The position numbers and the translations under genes are program-made. From Pelosinus sp. IPA-1 (lineage in GTDB: Bacteria; Bacillota; Negativicutes; DSM-13327), in NCBI RefSeq assembly GCF_030269905.1, contig NZ_BSVC01000011.1:1-64000 (forward strand): 64,000 bases of DNA, in the 5' to 3' direction. This document shows, in pieces, positions 8,438-17,202 of the stretch; the first letter of the stretch is position 1, and the number at the start of each line of letters is the position of its first letter. Under the pieces are notes generated by a model, which ran no database searches, was not told where the DNA came from, and was given only the letters and a program-made list of their open reading frames with translations.

Positions 8438-9994
8438 TTAAAATTGTTTTGTCAAATTCGTACTTATTAGATAATTTCTATCGGAATTTCCACTTTTACA
8501 ATTTTTATTTTTTATATTGGACATTCCAATAGAGCTATCCAAAAACAGATCATTTTGTAGTTTTTTTCTTGTTGATATCCAAATGGAATCGATATTCTGT
8601 GGTGTAGCAGAGCTAGGAGTAAATTGTTGTGATAAATGTTCTAAGTGCAAAGAGAGTTGCGTGCCATTCGGTGCGAAGTGAGTGAATTTAGCATAATAGC
8701 GATAAGCATTGTTGCCCATTGCATCGCCCAGGAGATTGCCTTTGTAAGTGTAGCCATCAGTATAGGCCCAATGATTATACCAGGTTGGTCTGGTATGTGC
8801 CCATTCAACATGCAGATCCCAGTTGCCACTTGGTGTCAGGTGTGGAAGATAAAGTCCGATTAATTCTGCATTTTCGGACGGAACGGGAATTATTTTTAAT
8901 ACATGGGATTGGTCTTCACCATAGAGTTCGCCATATATTTGGAGTCCATTTAGTTTTGGCAGGCGCCATCGGAAATCGGCACCAGCAATTGAATCCCAGT
9001 TATCGTTTTTAGAGCCAGCTGCATTTTTCCCTGTTAGGAAATCTATATAGTCACGAGCGCTGAGCATATGCCCCTGTCCTCCAACTATGGAAGTACTTGC
9101 AACTGCGAAGGTAAAATTATTATTTGGGGTGAAATCAGCTCTCATTCCTGTAAAAGAGGGATACTTAATATCCGTACGGTTATTTTCCAAAACGGAATAG
9201 AAAAAAGTTGTATTCGTCTGACCTAAAAGAGACAGTAATCCGTTAAATTTCATTGGTTCGAGATTCGTCAGTTTAATTGATGTTTGTGGTGTCGCGTTAT
9301 CCGTTAAAAGGAGAGTGCCTCTATAACCTTGTCCCCACCACATAGGGTCTTTTCCTATTTGTACAGACATATTATTGATATGTGTTTTAATGTATGCTGA
9401 TTGCATTGAATAATTCGTGGTAGTATCATTATGGATAATTTGGGGTGTGAAGGATAGTGCGAAATCATTGTTAAGATTCCCCTCATACTGCAAAGACATT
9501 ACTTCGTTTGCATGCATGGCATATTTATTCCCATTATCATTTATATGCAGAGGCTGATAATGAGACTTAGTGCGTTTATTTGGTAAAACATCACCACTAT
9601 AGTAAAACTCACCCAAAGAAGCCTCTTTGAGATAAAGCTTACTAACCTGTTTATTCGATAATTCTTTGTTAAAATCTTTAGTTAGCTCCCCAAGCATTGA
9701 ACGTGCATACTGGGGTGCAGATGATTTATCCATATTCATTGAAATTTGGCGAATATATGTTGCGACTTGAAGCCTGGTATACGGTTTGGAACCTGTCGGC
9801 ATAGCATCAAGATAGCCTAGGCCGTCCAATTTCTCTAGATAGTCGTAAACATAACTGCTTAAGGAAACGTTAGGGGATACCACATATTTATTAATGGTAT
9901 TTTCTGCGGTAGATTCGCAATGCGCTAGAGGCAAACTAGTGCTGGATGCGATAGTAAAAGCAACAAGAAATCTTTTGGCCCAGTATGGATTCAT
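8438..9994 (-). CDS. Wzi-like capsule assembly/outer-membrane barrel protein
   Basis: 518 residues from the ATG at 9994, which follows AAAGGAGATTGAAA. A longer frame to 10036 has no ribosome site. A signal peptide (FLVAFTIASSTSLPLAHCES) leads into a segment at about residues 35-75 that resembles an S-layer homology repeat (YLEKLDGLGYLD, KPYTRLQVATYI). A long beta-rich region follows with alternating aromatic strands (MWWGQGYRGTLLL, FRWRLPKLNGLQIYGELYGED). It ends in aromatic-rich beta strands and a terminal Phe (STNLTKQF), as outer-membrane barrels do. Wzi anchors capsule to the outer surface. The gene sits divergent to the polysaccharide operon, which supports that role. The family call is by pattern, and another porin-type barrel is the alternative. 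Confidence 0.75.
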   Translation of the reverse strand: MNPYWAKRFLVAFTIASSTSLPLAHCESTAENTINKYVVSPNVSLSSYVYDYLEKLDGLGYLDAMPTGSKPYTRLQVATYIRQISMNMDKSSAPQYARSMLGELTKDFNKELSNKQVSKLYLKEASLGEFYYSGDVLPNKRTKSHYQPLHINDNGNKYAMHANEVMSLQYEGNLNNDFALSFTPQIIHNDTTTNYSMQSAYIKTHINNMSVQIGKDPMWWGQGYRGTLLLTDNATPQTSIKLTNLEPMKFNGLLSLLGQTNTTFFYSVLENNRTDIKYPSFTGMRADFTPNNNFTFAVASTSIVGGQGHMLSARDYIDFLTGKNAAGSKNDNWDSIAGADFRWRLPKLNGLQIYGELYGEDQSHVLKIIPVPSENAELIGLYLPHLTPSGNWDLHVEWAHTRPTWYNHWAYTDGYTYKGNLLGDAMGNNAYRYYAKFTHFAPNGTQLSLHLEHLSQQFTPSSATPQNIDSIWISTRKKLQNDLFLDSSIGMSNIKNKNCKSGNSDRNYLISTNLTKQF

Positions 9995-10160
9995 TTTCAA
10001 TCTCCTTTTGTTCTTAGATATTTTTAAACATATCATTATATGTATATATATTCCATAAGATCATAATATTACCTGAAATTATGTAAATATACTAAAAATA
10101 TTATAGTAAATGAACGGATCAAGCATTATAGTCATACTGCTATTCCCTTTTATAGTAAAT

Positions 10161-10169
10161 TGGTATAAT
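10161..10169 (+). promoter_or_regulatory. Candidate extended -10 promoter for the phosphatase gene
   Basis: TGGTATAAT is a perfect extended -10 element about 100 bases before the ATG at 10270. No good -35 hexamer lies 17 bases upstream. The 275-base divergent region is otherwise AT-rich with short A/T palindromes. Confidence 0.4.
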
Positions 10170-10269
10170 ATGGGAGATGAGTTGTTGTATATCAGCTTTT
10201 TCGCGATAGTGCTATAGTTACAATCATTACTATGTGCTAGATTACATAGAGGTGAAAAGGAGCAGTACA

Positions 10270-11064
10270 ATGTTTGATTTACATAGCCATATACTGCCAG
10301 CCATGGATGATGGTGCAAAAGATATGGGGATGTCCTTAGGGATGCTGCAGATGGCAGTTGATAATGGTACAAAAGGAATTGTAGCGACTCCCCATGTCAT
10401 AGAAGGAAAATGGCTGCCAACTTGGGATAGAGTTATCGCTGAATGTAATTTGCTACGAGAGACGGCTCTAGCAGCGGGGATAAAAATTCCTATATTCCCC
10501 GGGGGAGAGATTGCCATACATCTTGACATTTTAGATTTGCTAAAAGGCCCGGGGGCCTATTGTATCAATGGTGGACAATATATATTATTGGAGTTGCCTG
10601 CTGCCCACATTCCCAATTTTATTGATGATTTTTTATTCACCCTACAGGCTAGAGGTATAACCCCTATTATTGCACATCCAGAACGTCATCCGGATCTAGG
10701 AAAGAATCCAGAAATCCTTGTAGAATGGATCAATAGAGGTGTATTGACCCAAGTAAATGGGACAAGTATTACCGGCCATATGGGGAAACGTGTAATGGTC
10801 ACGGCTGAACTATTTCTTATGAATAAGATGGTTCATATTCTTGGTTCTGATGCCCATTCAGAGCATAAACGTAATACCGACTTGAAGTCAGCTGTGGCAA
10901 GAATGAAACAGTTGATAGGACCAGAGGCAACTTGGGACATTATAGCTGTAAATCCAGAGAATATCCTTTCTGGCCGAGATATAAATATACCTGAAGTTGA
11001 CGAAATAAAAATAAATGTAAAAAACAAGGGCATTATGAAGTGGATAGCTGGATTATGGAGATGA
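10270..11064 (+). CDS. cpsB: CpsB/YwqE-type PHP-fold tyrosine-protein phosphatase
   Basis: 264 residues from the ATG at 10270, preceded by AAAGGAG at 7 bases. The PHP metal ligands are visible: DLHSHILPAMDDG at the N-terminus, ATPHVIEG near residue 45, IIAHPERH near 140 and LGSDAHSEHKR near 195. This manganese-dependent phosphatase family dephosphorylates the Tyr-rich tail of CpsD-type kinases. It thereby controls polysaccharide chain length. A matching kinase is encoded at 14002. A terminator directly follows, so it is probably expressed apart from the main operon. Confidence 0.9.
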   Translation: MFDLHSHILPAMDDGAKDMGMSLGMLQMAVDNGTKGIVATPHVIEGKWLPTWDRVIAECNLLRETALAAGIKIPIFPGGEIAIHLDILDLLKGPGAYCINGGQYILLELPAAHIPNFIDDFLFTLQARGITPIIAHPERHPDLGKNPEILVEWINRGVLTQVNGTSITGHMGKRVMVTAELFLMNKMVHILGSDAHSEHKRNTDLKSAVARMKQLIGPEATWDIIAVNPENILSGRDINIPEVDEIKINVKNKGIMKWIAGLWR

Positions 11065-11085
11065 AGTAAATAAATTCAATTATAA

Positions 11086-11138
11086 AAGAAGGGTCAGCAA
11101 ATATTTTCGATGAAAATACTTGCCGACCGTTCTTTTTT
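11086..11138 (+). terminator. Terminator after the CpsB-like gene
   Basis: AGAAGGGTCAGCAA pairs with TTGCCGACCGTTCT with two mismatches. An inner ATATTTTC/GAAAATA stem adds pairing, and TTTTTT follows. Confidence 0.8.
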
Positions 11139-11569
11139 CTTTACGGAATCAGAAAGTATAACACTTCCTTGATTTCAAGTAAGAGCGACTAAGGCTTCTG
11201 CCTGCGTCTGAGGACTTGCCTAAGCCAAGTCTTTTCTTATGTAATAACTGTAAGAAATAAAAGGTACTAATTCTAGAATGCAGCATATACTGATAAAGTA
11301 GAATTAAAATACAAAAATCAAGTATGTGAATTATAGTGAAAATTAGGTATTTGTATCATAAATAGAAATAAATTTAAAACAAATTATTACAATTCCAAGG
11401 CATCCCCTAATAATATATTACCTTAAATTGATGAAACGATAATTATATATATATATCTTGGGGGAAGATGTCAATAAAAATGGTATTTTTTTACTTTACT
11501 GGGTATATAATCAATATTATACTGGGCATACAATATATGCATGCCATAAATTGTTAAGGGGATGATATT
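11139..11569. other. 430-base gene-free leader with hairpin and direct repeat
   Basis: No credible reading frame lies here. A compact GC-richer stretch (about 11185-11235) ends in GACTTG-CCTAAGC-CAAGTC followed by TTTT at 11232, a second terminator-like hairpin. The next 250 bases are very AT-rich. Just before the small gene at 11570, ACTGGGtATAtAAT (from 11498) is repeated as ACTGGGcATAcAAT (from 11521), 23 bases apart. Each copy contains a -10-like hexamer. This is a plausible tandem promoter or operator pair for the downstream polysaccharide operon. Confidence 0.45.
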
Positions 11570-11776
11570 GTGAAGAATCAGCTAGAACGAATAGTGGAAC
11601 TAAAGCAGTTAATAGTAGCTGCGGGGTATCATCCTGCTCAAATTAACGATATTGTCAGAGAATCGATTGGTGACACTAGTTTAGGTATGATTACCCATGA
11701 ACAGAGTTGTAGATTAATCGAAACATTAGAATACTATTGCGAGTTTGCTAAGAGGTGCCAAAAAAGCAAATTGTAG
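11570..11776 (+). CDS. Small helical protein of unknown function
   Basis: 68 residues starting at GTG 11570, after TAAGGGGATGATATT. It is predicted all-helical and soluble. It has a basic C-terminus (FAKRCQKSKL) and an acidic/amphipathic middle (IVRESIGDTSLGMIT). I do not recognise the family. It is followed by its own terminator and sits between the CpsB-like phosphatase and the export gene, immediately after the repeated ACTGGG sites. A regulator or adaptor of the polysaccharide operon is possible but not supported by any motif. Confidence 0.7.
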   Translation: MKNQLERIVELKQLIVAAGYHPAQINDIVRESIGDTSLGMITHEQSCRLIETLEYYCEFAKRCQKSKL

Positions 11777-11787
11777 AAGGTGAATTG

Positions 11788-11809
11788 AGACCTCTAAAGA
11801 GGTCTTTTT
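11788..11809 (+). terminator. Short terminator or attenuator before the export gene
   Basis: AGACCTCT-AA-AGAGGTCT is a perfect 8-bp stem followed by TTTT. It lies 62 bases before the Wza-like start, so it could attenuate readthrough into the large operon. Confidence 0.8.
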
Positions 11810-11870
11810 AGCTTTTTGGGAACGAAATAATATGAACTTTAAGAACGATTAGTACGTGGGAGGTATTTTA

Positions 11871-12497
11871 GTGAAGTATGTTGTTCATATCGTTATCATA
11901 ACTGTATTTGTAGTAAGTATGGCTATGCATGTTGTTTGGGCAGAAGAATATCGCCTTAGCGCCGGTGACATTCTAAGTTTTGGAGTGTGGGGCTATGATG
12001 ACTTACAAACCAAAGAACTTATGATCAGACCTGATGGCAAGGTTAACTTTCCTATTGTTGGGGAAGTTAACGCGCAGGGAATTACTGCAGGTCAATTGAC
12101 AGAACTACTTACTGAAGGTCTCAGTCATTATGTTAATGATCCTAAAGTAACCGTCAATATTATTAAATATCACACAACTCGGGTTTACGTATTGGGTGAG
12201 GTAGTGAAACCAGGGATGTATGAATTGGAAAAACAGCATAATCTGCTTGATGCTCTTGGTGTGGCTGGAAGCTATACTCGAAATGCAGCTAAGAAAAAAG
12301 TCTATATTATTCATCAAAATCAAACGAATACTCCGGTAAAGGTGAATTTGATGAACATATGGGAAAAAGGTGATATGACACAAAATTATGCACTTTGTGA
12401 TGGAGATGTAGTATACCTTTCTGATAATGGTAGGATTAATTTTGCCACTGATATTCTTCCTATCATTACAGGCGGCTATTATATGACACATATGTAA
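11871..12497 (+). CDS. Polysaccharide export protein, Wza-like, short form
   Basis: 208 residues from GTG 11871, which follows GGGAGG by 7 bases. The upstream in-frame GTG at 11856 lacks a ribosome site. An N-terminal signal segment (IVIITVFVVSMAMHVVWA) is followed by a poly-export domain (YRLSAGDILSFGVWGYDDLQ, RPDGKVNFPIVGEV). One SLBB-type domain comes next (YVLGEVVKPGMYEL, NLLDALGVAGSY). E. coli Wza is nearly twice as long, is a lipoprotein and ends in a membrane-spanning helix. Here there is no lipobox Cys and no C-terminal helix, so how the glycan crosses the outer membrane is open. It is first in the wzz/kinase operon. Confidence 0.88.
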   Translation: MKYVVHIVIITVFVVSMAMHVVWAEEYRLSAGDILSFGVWGYDDLQTKELMIRPDGKVNFPIVGEVNAQGITAGQLTELLTEGLSHYVNDPKVTVNIIKYHTTRVYVLGEVVKPGMYELEKQHNLLDALGVAGSYTRNAAKKKVYIIHQNQTNTPVKVNLMNIWEKGDMTQNYALCDGDVVYLSDNGRINFATDILPIITGGYYMTHM

Positions 12498-12535
12498 CTA
12501 TTACTGTGCTAATAATCTTCTTGGAGGGAAAAAGA

Positions 12536-13999
12536 ATGGAAGAAACAACAATCGATTTAAAAGAAATTATAAAAACCATTAAAAAACGCCGCAATTTGAT
12601 TAGAAATGTATTTGCAGTGATGGTTATAACTACAGTGGTAGTGAGCTTTCTCATTCCCCCTACCTATGAAGCGGAAACGACTTTGCGTGTGAAGCAGCCT
12701 AAAGGACTTGCTGATTCACTGTTGGCTGATCTACCAATAGGGAGTAGTAATGACACGAAACTGTTAATGAACACATATGCTGAAATTTTGAAAAGCAGAT
12801 CGGTAGTAGAATCAGTCATTAATAAAACGCAGGCTGACAAACAAGATATACCGGATTATGATGAAATGTTAAAACGTATTTCGACACTACCCGTAAAGGA
12901 TAGTGAATTATTAAAGATAAAAGTAACGGCAAAATCAGCGGAAGAAGCACAGGTTGTTGCCAATACATTGGTTGATACATTTACAGAAAGAATGACTCTG
13001 CTGGTACGGTCTGAACAGTCAGAAGTGCGCAAGTTTATTGGCGAGCGGATGGTAGAATCAAAAAAGGAGCTAGAAAAAGCGGAAAATCTATTACAAAAAT
13101 ATAAAACGGATGAAAATATTGCAGCCCCTACTGAAGAAACAAAAGCTATAGTAGAGAGGCTTTCTGCTATTAACAAACTATCAGCAGAAAACACGGTAGC
13201 CCTTGCCGCTGCACAGGCCAAAGTTAGTAGTGTGAATAGAGAATTGGCGGAGGAAAAACCAGGGTTTGTAGCTGACAGTCCCCTTATTCAACAATACAAA
13301 GGTAAGTTAGCTGATTTAGAAGTCCAATTAGCGACATTATCTCAGAATTTTACGGATAAGCATCCTCAGGTAATGTCTACACGAGCTGCTATTATAGAGA
13401 CAAAAGCCAAATTAAATACCGAATCAGCCCGTGTACTGAATGCAGAAGCTCCCTCAATGAATCCAATACACTTAGGGCTATTACAAGGGAAGATAGAAGC
13501 AGAAGCTGAGATTGCTGCTGGCAGTGCACAGAAGGAAGCGATTAGCAAAATAGTAGCAGATGGCGAGAAAATACTAAACAAATTACCTGCGAAGGAACAG
13601 GGGCTAATACGTGTAATGCGTGATGCTACAGTTGCGCAAGAAATATATGTCATGTTGGCAAAACGCCATGAAGAAGCACGGATCAGCGAGGTCATGCAAC
13701 CTACCGATGTGCAGATCATTGACGTAGCTGCCATGCCAGTTAAACCGATCAGTCCCAAAAAGACACTCAATGTGATCATTGCTGCGGCACTGGGCTTATT
13801 TACCGGCCTAGGAATAGCCTTCATGACAGAATATATGAATAGAACGGTGAAAAGTGTAGAGGATGTTAGAGATTATCTTGATCTTCCTGTGTTAGGAAGT
13901 ATTCCGCATTTTGAAAGTGAAATGAAATTGGTAGCAAACCCTGGCATGTGGGCGAATATCAAAAAGTTAGTAATGGCTAAAACCAACAAGGGAGAATAA
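12536..13999 (+). CDS. Wzz/CpsC-type polysaccharide co-polymerase
   Basis: 487 residues from the ATG at 12536, after TTGGAGGG. An upstream in-frame start at 12506 has no ribosome site. It has the Wzz topology. One transmembrane helix lies near residues 20-42 (VFAVMVITTVVVSFLIPP). A long extracytoplasmic coiled-coil region spans about 150-390, with a GNVR-like stretch (LPAKEQGLIRVMRDATVAQEIY). The second helix is near 420-440 (TLNVIIAAALGLFTGLGIAF). It sets chain length and activates the adjacent kinase, whose ATG is 2 bases past this stop. The cytoplasmic C-terminal tail is the expected kinase contact. Confidence 0.92.
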   Translation: MEETTIDLKEIIKTIKKRRNLIRNVFAVMVITTVVVSFLIPPTYEAETTLRVKQPKGLADSLLADLPIGSSNDTKLLMNTYAEILKSRSVVESVINKTQADKQDIPDYDEMLKRISTLPVKDSELLKIKVTAKSAEEAQVVANTLVDTFTERMTLLVRSEQSEVRKFIGERMVESKKELEKAENLLQKYKTDENIAAPTEETKAIVERLSAINKLSAENTVALAAAQAKVSSVNRELAEEKPGFVADSPLIQQYKGKLADLEVQLATLSQNFTDKHPQVMSTRAAIIETKAKLNTESARVLNAEAPSMNPIHLGLLQGKIEAEAEIAAGSAQKEAISKIVADGEKILNKLPAKEQGLIRVMRDATVAQEIYVMLAKRHEEARISEVMQPTDVQIIDVAAMPVKPISPKKTLNVIIAAALGLFTGLGIAFMTEYMNRTVKSVEDVRDYLDLPVLGSIPHFESEMKLVANPGMWANIKKLVMAKTNKGE

Positions 14000-14001
14000 T
14001 A

Positions 14002-14697
14002 ATGAGTACTGATAAATACAAGCTTATTGTACATGAAGAAGCTAAATCCCCAATTGCTGAAGCGTACCGTACACTAAGAACGAATATTCAATTTTCAAAA
14101 ACAGATGGTCAATTACAAACGATCCTGTTCACTAGCTCTGGACCAGGTGAGGGCAAATCAACGACGCTAGCAAATACTGCAGTTGCATTGGCTCAGTCCG
14201 GCAAGAAAGTTATTATGATGGACTGTGATTTTCGGAAACCGACCTTGCATAAAATATTTAGTAAGAAAAATCAGGGCATTACGAATATTTTGGTTGAGGA
14301 ATTTTATGCTGAAGATTTGATCCAAGAAACACTGGTGGAAAATCTCAGGATATTGACCAGTGGGCCGATCCCCCCTAATCCCTCAGAATTACTGGGGTCT
14401 ACAAAAATGCAGGGTTTATTAAACTATCTGAAAGAACAGGCTGATTATTTAATTATTGATGCACCGCCAGTAATTGCTGTTACAGATGCTTGTGTAATGG
14501 CTTCTAGAGTTGATGGCATTGTTTTAGTTGTCAATTCTGGTATGGTTCGCCCTGAAATGGCCCAAAAAGCGAAAGATTTGTTGATAAAAGCCAATGGGCA
14601 TTTGTTAGGAGTCATTTTGAATCGTGTGGAGATAGAGGAAGAGTATGCTTATTACTATTATTACTATGGAAGTGATACGACTAAGATAGCGAAGTAG
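14002..14697 (+). CDS. CpsD/CapB-type bacterial tyrosine kinase
   Basis: 231 residues. The BY-kinase motifs are complete: Walker A SGPGEGKST at 46-54, A' VIMMDCDFRKP near 71-81 and Walker B YLIIDAPP near 150. The C-terminus is an unusually pure tyrosine cluster (EEYAYYYYYYGSD), the autophosphorylation tail. The kinase is separate from its membrane activator, as in Gram-positive bacteria, even though the organism appears to have an outer membrane. It works with the Wzz-like protein before it and is the likely substrate of the CpsB-type phosphatase at 10270. Confidence 0.95.
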   Translation: MSTDKYKLIVHEEAKSPIAEAYRTLRTNIQFSKTDGQLQTILFTSSGPGEGKSTTLANTAVALAQSGKKVIMMDCDFRKPTLHKIFSKKNQGITNILVEEFYAEDLIQETLVENLRILTSGPIPPNPSELLGSTKMQGLLNYLKEQADYLIIDAPPVIAVTDACVMASRVDGIVLVVNSGMVRPEMAQKAKDLLIKANGHLLGVILNRVEIEEEYAYYYYYYGSDTTKIAK

Positions 14698-14737
14698 ATA
14701 TCTTAAGCGTATAAATAATTTAATTTGAGGTGATTTT

Positions 14738-16114
14738 GTGCAAAGGCGATTTCCCATGCTGAGAAAGTTAATATTATTAATTGGTGACATGGGGCTATTG
14801 GTACTGGCGACATATTTAGCAGTCGTTATGGTCTTTTATGATCGTACCTCTCAAATGAACTTGCCTACGTATTACAATATGACTCCAATTATGATTGTAA
14901 CTGCAGGTATTTTATTCAATATAAACGGACTCTTTTCACTGTCCCGCAAAAAATTCAGTGAACTATTACTAAGTTTGGGGGTAGCACTGTTTAATTTATT
15001 GGTTGTGATGATGGCTATCAGTTTTTTCTTAAGAGAGTTCGGTTATTCGCGTAGTGTGTTGTTCATTACAATGATGCTGCAATTCACAATGCTGGCAGTT
15101 TGGAAATATATTTTTTGGCAGGCGGAAAAGGCTTTAGGTAAACGTAAAAATACACTGCTGATTGGTAATCCAATCGAGTGTGCAAGGCTTATTGCTCGTT
15201 TACAAGCGCAGCCACAGTTAAACTATAATGTACGATATGTTTGTACGGATTGTGAGAGTGAGGCCTGGAAAAATGTCAATCAAGACATTGATTTAATTAT
15301 TGTCTGTGCCGAATTGAGTTTGAAAGATAAGGCTGAAATCGTTCACTATTGCCACGCCAATAATAAACAAGTATTTCTGATTCCCAACATGTACGAGATA
15401 TTCTGCAGTGGAGTAGAACTGGATAAGATTGATGACATCCCAGTCTTTTATCCTTGTTATCTAAAACCGGCATTAGAGCAGCGTACTTTAAAACGCATGC
15501 TTGATATAGCCGTTTCAGGCACAACCCTATTATTTATATGGCCCTTACTCATTCTTGTGGCAATAGTCATAAAATTCGATAGTCCAGGTCCCATATTATA
15601 CAGCCAGATCCGGACAGGACGTGATGAGCAAGAATTTAAAGTTTATAAGTTTCGTAGCATGCGTGCAGATGCGGAGAATGCTACTGGCCCCGTATTAGCT
15701 GGGGAAAACGATCCAAGAATTACAAGATCGGGAAAATTCTTGCGTGCTACCCGTCTTGATGAATTGCCTCAGCTTTTTAATGTGCTGTTAGGTGATATGA
15801 GCATTGTGGGACCTCGCCCGGAGCGTCCATTTTTTGTTAAACAATTCAAGGCAGAAATACCTGAATATATATACCGGCACAATGTCAAACCAGGGATTAC
15901 AGGTTTGGCTCAGGTGTATGGAAAGTATAATACTACGCCGTATAATAAGCTGATTTATGATTTGATTTATATACAAAAATGCAATGTGCTAACGGATTTG
16001 GTTATAATGCTACAGACAATAAGAGTCCTAGTAACCAAAAGTAGCACCGAAGGGGTTAAGAGTAGCCATGGGAAGGCTGATCTGTCCAGGTATGAAATTG
16101 ACCAAGTTGGATGA
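14738..16114 (+). CDS. Undecaprenyl-phosphate sugar phosphotransferase (initiating)
   Basis: 458 residues from GTG 14738, after TTTGAGGTGATTTT. It has an N-terminal membrane domain of about four helices and a central soluble Rossmann-like part (NTLLIGNPIECARLI). A re-entrant or spanning helix lies near 260-280 (LLFIWPLLILVAIVIKF). The catalytic bacterial sugar transferase domain follows (DSPGPILYSQIRTG, YKFRSMRADAE, RLDELPQLFNVLLGDMSIVGPRPE). This is the WbaP/WcaJ-type enzyme that moves a hexose-1-phosphate to undecaprenyl phosphate and starts repeat-unit assembly at the inner membrane. UDP-glucose or galactose is a likely donor given galU downstream, but this is inferred. Confidence 0.93.
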   Translation: MQRRFPMLRKLILLIGDMGLLVLATYLAVVMVFYDRTSQMNLPTYYNMTPIMIVTAGILFNINGLFSLSRKKFSELLLSLGVALFNLLVVMMAISFFLREFGYSRSVLFITMMLQFTMLAVWKYIFWQAEKALGKRKNTLLIGNPIECARLIARLQAQPQLNYNVRYVCTDCESEAWKNVNQDIDLIIVCAELSLKDKAEIVHYCHANNKQVFLIPNMYEIFCSGVELDKIDDIPVFYPCYLKPALEQRTLKRMLDIAVSGTTLLFIWPLLILVAIVIKFDSPGPILYSQIRTGRDEQEFKVYKFRSMRADAENATGPVLAGENDPRITRSGKFLRATRLDELPQLFNVLLGDMSIVGPRPERPFFVKQFKAEIPEYIYRHNVKPGITGLAQVYGKYNTTPYNKLIYDLIYIQKCNVLTDLVIMLQTIRVLVTKSSTEGVKSSHGKADLSRYEIDQVG

Positions 16115-16137
16115 TTTGCTAACAGAAGGAGGAGATT

Positions 16138-17202
16138 ATGAAACTAGCATTTGTATGCAGTAATTATGGTTCTATACAGGACGGGATAGGTCATTATTGC
16201 AGCAAGATAGTAGAAAAAATTAATGAAATATACCCAGCATATACAGTCAAAGTGTTCACAGGTAATACCTTAGGGAGTGGCAAGACGAGTCTTGTCATTT
16301 CTCTAGCCATGACTGTTGCATTATTTCGTAGTGCTTGTAGTGTAATTTATGGACGTACCAATTGTGTTATTGTTGAGTACCCTTTCTATGAATGGAATCC
16401 AATGATTTTACTTGCTATTTGGTTCAATAAAGTTGCACTTTGGATATCTCGAGGGAAATTAATCATTTCTTTACATGAGTATAAGCGCGCAAATTTCTTA
16501 AGGCAGTATATGATTAGGCATATATTAGCCATTAGTGACATTATTTTTGCAACGGAACCTCAGGATATAGCTGGCTTGATACATTGCAAGAAAATAATAT
16601 ATCAGCGTTATATTCCAAGCAATATTGAGCCTAATGTTAGGTCTTTTGAACATCGTTTTAAGCCGAATAGTTTCTGCTATTTTGGGCTAATATCAAAGAC
16701 AAAAGCTTTTGAGGAAATGCTGGAAGGTTGGAAGACCTTTAACCGTAAAGGAATTTATGAGCTGCATATTTGCACCAGTTCCGATTATGTGTATCTTATA
16801 GATGATATGATGAAATACAATATCTCAGTACACTTGCGATGTAATGAAAGGGAAGTATCAGAAATATTATCTATGTGTGATTTTGGAATACTGCCAATTA
16901 TGCCTTGTGTAAGTACCAATAATGCAACGTTGAAGGCAATATTGGTACATGGGTGCATACCGATTGGTAAAATAGATCCAGAATGTGATGAATTTGAAAA
17001 ACTCTTTATAAAAATGGAGAGTTATCATCCGAGTGCTTTTGCGGTAGCGATTGATAAAGCGGTGTCTCTGACCCTGCAAGTAAAGGAAGATCTAAGGGCT
17101 CAGGGGACTTTCTATGCAAGAAACTTCACAATCGAAAAGACATGTCGGGAAATCATTGAGAATATTTCTGAGGTGCGTTATGAAAATTCTGCAAGTAAAT
17201 AA
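16138..17202 (+). CDS. GT-B glycosyltransferase-like protein
   Basis: 354 residues. The start MKLAFVCSNYGSIQDGIGHYC and the later FCYFGLISKTKAFEEMLEGW segment follow the two-domain GT4/GT-B plan. The usual E-x7-E donor-binding motif is degenerate (CVSTNNATLKAILVHGCIPIG). The best description is a glycosyltransferase-like protein of the repeat-unit pathway with unknown donor. GGAGGAGATT precedes the ATG. The 3' end overlaps the next gene by 23 bases, so translation is probably coupled. Confidence 0.65.
   Translation: MKLAFVCSNYGSIQDGIGHYCSKIVEKINEIYPAYTVKVFTGNTLGSGKTSLVISLAMTVALFRSACSVIYGRTNCVIVEYPFYEWNPMILLAIWFNKVALWISRGKLIISLHEYKRANFLRQYMIRHILAISDIIFATEPQDIAGLIHCKKIIYQRYIPSNIEPNVRSFEHRFKPNSFCYFGLISKTKAFEEMLEGWKTFNRKGIYELHICTSSDYVYLIDDMMKYNISVHLRCNEREVSEILSMCDFGILPIMPCVSTNNATLKAILVHGCIPIGKIDPECDEFEKLFIKMESYHPSAFAVAIDKAVSLTLQVKEDLRAQGTFYARNFTIEKTCREIIENISEVRYENSASK

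Noticed and set aside
9995-10036. Longer Wzi-like start at 10036
   Set aside because: The added 14 residues precede a good signal peptide, and the ribosome site AAAGGAG serves ATG 9994.
13366-13824. 152-codon minus-strand frame within the Wzz-like gene
   Set aside because: Shadow of a coding region; it spans the coiled-coil segment and has no independent signals.
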